DNA from: Spirochaetia bacterium
GTDB taxonomy: Bacteria > Spirochaetota > Spirochaetia > Treponematales > Breznakiellaceae
DNA length: 6,312 nt
Direction of reading: 5' to 3'
Assembly: GCA_026002595.1 (NCBI GenBank)
Contig: BOBW01000091.1
Location: 1-6,312, forward strand
Shown here: positions 4,832 through 6,312 of the stretch, piece after piece
Position numbering within the stretch: the stretch's first letter is position 1
Layout of the letters: each line of letters starts with the position of its first letter
The notes under the pieces: generated by a model
What the model saw: only the letters and a program-made list of their open reading frames with translations
Database searches by the model: none
Told to the model about the DNA's origin: nothing
Program-made: the position numbers and the translations under genes

Positions 4832-5695
4832 TTATCCACATTGTAAAATCATCCAAGTATCTTCAAAATTTAATTTTGCCAGATCATCTTTTTTTATCCA
4901 AAAATACAACATTCCACCATCTCCCCACATCATATCTACATCATCATCAGTACCTATTTGCAACAAGAGAATCCAATCGGACTTGTTTTTTTCAAGTTCC
5001 TTACTTCTTGGATCGTCGTATACGCTGCTATCACCCAAATACAAACCATTAGAAACCAATTGGCACTCTAATTCCATATCGGGACTTTGTATTGCACAGG
5101 CAATTCCGGCTATTTGGTGTTCAGGCTCGCAACAATAAACCGAGCTTGTAAAATCCATGTACAAGTCTTCTTGTTCATCCGTTAAATTTTTTGACTTAAT
5201 CATTTCATCTTCCCACGACGGATATGTTTTTATTATTTTTTGAATCAATCTTTTTTCTTCATATCTATAATCATTTTCAAGATCTGTGGGATAAGGTATT
5301 GTTATAAGATTATCATGTTCACGTTCAAAAATTATTTTCCAACTCCCTTTATCTTTAGGATCAAATCCCCATGTGGATTGTTTTTTATCATAAAAGATAT
5401 ATAATAACCCTTCTTGGGGAAATAATTTTATCTGGGATAATAATGTTATCTCAGATAATTTTATCTGCATGATAAATGCCAATGATTGATTATTCCATTT
5501 CGGCCATTTAAAATTTTTATTTGCAAAAGGTTGCCCTCCAATTTTAGTAAAAACACTCCGTTGCGTTTTTACTAAATGAATAGAATCCATTGAAAGTGGT
5601 CTTATCAGTTCTTCTAAATCCCTGTACAATGGTTTCTTTAGTTCTTGTAATTCATTGTCAAATAATTTCATCAGTTCTTCTATGTTTTTGTTCAT
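4832..5695 (-). CDS. Cassette 6: DUF1963 / YwqG-family protein (287 aa)
   Basis: The ATG at 5695 has GGAGG about 9 nt upstream. The chain shows the YwqG-family (DUF1963) landmarks in order: KIGGQP (51-56) and a following WP (64-65), the FIMQIKLSEI strand (74-83), GLLYIFYD (96-103), EHQIAG (192-197), CQLVSNG (211-217), WILLLQIGTDDDVDMMWGDG (241-260) with GMLYFWI (261-267), and the terminal WMILQCG. Length is normal for the family. It is a cytosolic all-beta protein with no signal peptide. Family members are common as accessory genes in bacteria, and their biochemical role is unsettled, so none is claimed here. A 13-bp direct repeat (5422-5434 and 5455-5467) encodes the two QIKL segments around residue 77-91. 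Confidence 0.88.
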   Translation of the reverse strand: MNKNIEELMKLFDNELQELKKPLYRDLEELIRPLSMDSIHLVKTQRSVFTKIGGQPFANKNFKWPKWNNQSLAFIMQIKLSEITLLSQIKLFPQEGLLYIFYDKKQSTWGFDPKDKGSWKIIFEREHDNLITIPYPTDLENDYRYEEKRLIQKIIKTYPSWEDEMIKSKNLTDEQEDLYMDFTSSVYCCEPEHQIAGIACAIQSPDMELECQLVSNGLYLGDSSVYDDPRSKELEKNKSDWILLLQIGTDDDVDMMWGDGGMLYFWIKKDDLAKLNFEDTWMILQCG

Positions 5696-5727
5696 CTATT
5701 TATTCCTCCAGAAAATTCTTTATAATT

Positions 5728-5756
5728 ATTGTATACAATTATTTCTATACTGTCAA
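5728..5756 (-). promoter_or_regulatory. Sigma70-type promoter of cassette 6
   Basis: A perfect TTGACA (5751-5756) is followed after 17 nt by TACAAT (5728-5733), one mismatch from consensus. It reads into the gene that starts at 5695. Confidence 0.7.
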
Positions 5757-5808
5757 TATCTTTTTTATCTTTTTATATGACTTTTCAACCAATTTCAGCC
5801 AAAATTGC

Positions 5809-5980
5809 ACATAACGTGAAAGGTTTGCGACGTTTTGGCGGCCCGAATAAGGGCTTGCGAAGCAAGACCAGGGCCGCCAAAATGTGGGTGAAGTGAGCCG
5901 TGGGAAGGAGCGTAGCGACTGACCTAGGCGAACGGAACCCGGAGGGGCTTTAGCCCCGAACCGCAAACCGTATGTTAGGC
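5809..5980. other. attC site 6 (type A, 172 bp)
   Basis: The cores are ACATAAC (5809-5815) and GTTAGGC (5974-5980); the right core is the only one that fits the GTTRRRY consensus exactly. Inner boxes are GGTTTGCG and CGCAAACC. The first arm is TTTTGGCGGCCC with GGGCCGCCAAAA, a third compensated version of this stem. The second and third arms are nearly the same as in attC 4. Confidence 0.85.
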
Positions 5981-6022
5981 GCAGTAATTTTTGCTCCATT
6001 ATTCATTTTTATGACTATTAAG
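5981..6022. other. Edge of cassette 7, interrupted by the IS1595 element
   Basis: About 40 bp remain of the next cassette. They begin with the usual end pattern (G at position 8 and G at position 11 from the core GTTAGGC). A minus-strand stop codon at 5999-6001, 19 nt from the attC, sits where the other cassette genes end, so this may be the last few codons of an otherwise unseen gene. The exact IS boundary is not determined. Confidence 0.35.
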
Positions 6023-6052
6023 TTGACTCCCTGTTCTCCTGTATGATATAAT
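6023..6052 (+). promoter_or_regulatory. Transposase promoter of the IS1595 element
   Basis: TTGACT (6023-6028) is followed after 18 nt by a perfect TATAAT (6047-6052). A strong AGGGGGA ribosome-binding site (6061-6067) precedes the ATG at 6073. Confidence 0.7.
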
Positions 6053-6064
6053 TATGAAACAGGG
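6029..6064 (+). promoter_or_regulatory. Inverted repeat spanning the IS1595 promoter and ribosome-binding site
   Basis: CCCTGTT (6029-6035) is complementary to AACAGGG (6058-6064), which overlaps the ribosome-binding site. A transcript from the IS promoter would lack the left arm. A transcript entering from outside would contain both arms and could hide the ribosome-binding site. Confidence 0.35.
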
Positions 6065-6072
6065 GGAAAGTG

Positions 6073-6312
6073 ATGGCACAACAAGCAGAAATGACGTTAT
6101 TACAATTCCAGGAGCGCTTTAAAGATGATTCGGACTAAAGTCCGCGGTATGCCGGGAACATTTATTCCACATACGATGGCCTGAGGGATTTCAGTGTCCG
6201 CATTGTGGACATACGGAGTACTATAACCATACCCGTCGGCATCTGTATACGTGTAAGAAATGCGGCTATCAAGCATCAGTGATGGCCGGGACGGTGATGC
6301 ATAGAAGTCATA
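6073..6312 (+). pseudogene. IS1595-family transposase, N-terminal part, frame broken
   Basis: The ATG at 6073 opens MAQQAEMTLLQFQERFKDDS but hits TAA at 6136. The family sequence continues in the -1 frame from 6135: CREHLFHIRWPEGFQCPHCG, then a second CxxC in TCKKCGYQASVMAGTVMHR. The two Cys pairs (CPHC and CKKC) are the zinc ribbon that precedes the catalytic DDE/DDN-type domain in this family, which lies beyond the window. Family members usually have six residues from the Phe of 'RF' to the Cys of 'CREHL'. Removing 14 bases (6133-6146) would restore both that spacing and the frame. So this copy probably carries a small palindromic insertion and cannot make full transposase unless ribosomes shift frame. 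Confidence 0.7.

Larger units (their letters stand above)
4800..5815 (-). mobile_element. Gene cassette 6, with its inverted end repeats
   Basis: The ends 4800-4819 and 5796-5815 are inverted copies over 20 bp, GTTATGTGCA-R-TTTTGGCTG, with G on the left-hand arm and A on the right-hand arm at position 11. It holds one minus-strand gene and a near-consensus promoter. About 110 bp of AT-rich leader separate the gene from the attC on its 5' side. Confidence 0.75.
6018..6312 (+). mobile_element. IS1595-family insertion sequence, left part
   Basis: A transposase with the IS1595 zinc ribbon begins at 6073, with its own promoter and ribosome-binding site in the 50 bp before it. The left terminus is probably close to 6018-6023, just outside the -35 box, but no second end is available for comparison. 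The element runs off the right edge of the window. Confidence 0.6.

Noticed and set aside
5422..5467. 13-bp direct repeat inside the DUF1963 gene as a possible regulatory or slippage element
   Set aside because: It lies in frame in a region where family members have similar hydrophobic strands, so it is most simply coding.
409..5980. CRISPR array or dispersed MITE family as the source of the repeats
   Set aside because: Units are 164-174 bp with gene-sized spacing and attC cores, so CRISPR does not fit. A MITE would leave target duplications and constant flanks, but here the flanks are cassette-specific inverted copies.
6130..6138. Programmed -1 frameshift in the IS1595 transposase
   Set aside because: No slippery heptamer is present, the family normally uses a single frame, and a 14-base insertion explains both frame and spacing better.
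1..6312. tRNA or rRNA genes, toxin-antitoxin pairs, integrase or attI
   Set aside because: Looked for because arrays often hold them. No cloverleaf, no paired small overlapping genes and no tyrosine-recombinase motifs were seen on either strand.

Overview
This window looks like part of an integron gene-cassette array, most likely chromosomal, with an insertion sequence cut into each end. Six long sites of 164-174 bp (at 409, 1320, 2769, 3629, 4637 and 5809) separate single genes. Each site is bounded by inverted 7-bp cores, RCATAAC on the left and GTTATGY or GTTAGGC on the right, which fit the integron attC cores RYYYAAC and GTTRRRY. The sites are GC-rich and foldable and their stems co-vary, while the genes between them are AT-rich. 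No integron integrase or attI is in view. The host is probably Gram-negative, because one cassette encodes a signal-peptide beta-barrel ending in Phe. The long attC sites, AT-rich genes and treponeme-like secreted proteins suggest a spirochaete such as Treponema, an organism known to carry cassette arrays. That assignment is an inference.

Layout from left to right. 1-127: end of an IS66-family element with the transposase C-terminus. 108-341 (-): cassette 1, a small membrane protein truncated by that IS. 409-575: attC, type A. 628-1203 (-): cassette 2, an exported protein of unknown function. 1320-1488: attC, type B. 1509-2684 (-): cassette 3, a two-helix membrane protein. 2769-2932: attC, type B. 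2968-3561 (-): cassette 4, an HNH-nuclease-like protein. 3629-3802: attC, type A. 3834-4574 (-): cassette 5, an outer-membrane beta-barrel. 4637-4806: attC, type B. 4832-5695 (-): cassette 6, a DUF1963/YwqG protein. 5809-5980: attC, type A. 5981-6312: the edge of a seventh cassette, interrupted by an IS1595-family element whose transposase frame is broken.

All cassette genes lie on the minus strand and are separate units, not an operon. Each has a good ribosome-binding site and a sigma70-type promoter between its start codon and the attC on its 5' side. The type B sites also contain a two-way terminator-like hairpin. The genes share no obvious pathway.

The most notable pattern is at the cassette ends. 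In all five complete cassettes the two ends are inverted copies of each other for 17-20 bp. These repeats begin in the attC core and run on into the cassette, with a different sequence in each cassette. At position 11 there is always G on the left-hand arm and A on the right-hand arm. When a cassette circularises, its attC would therefore gain a private, extended outer stem that it does not have in the array.
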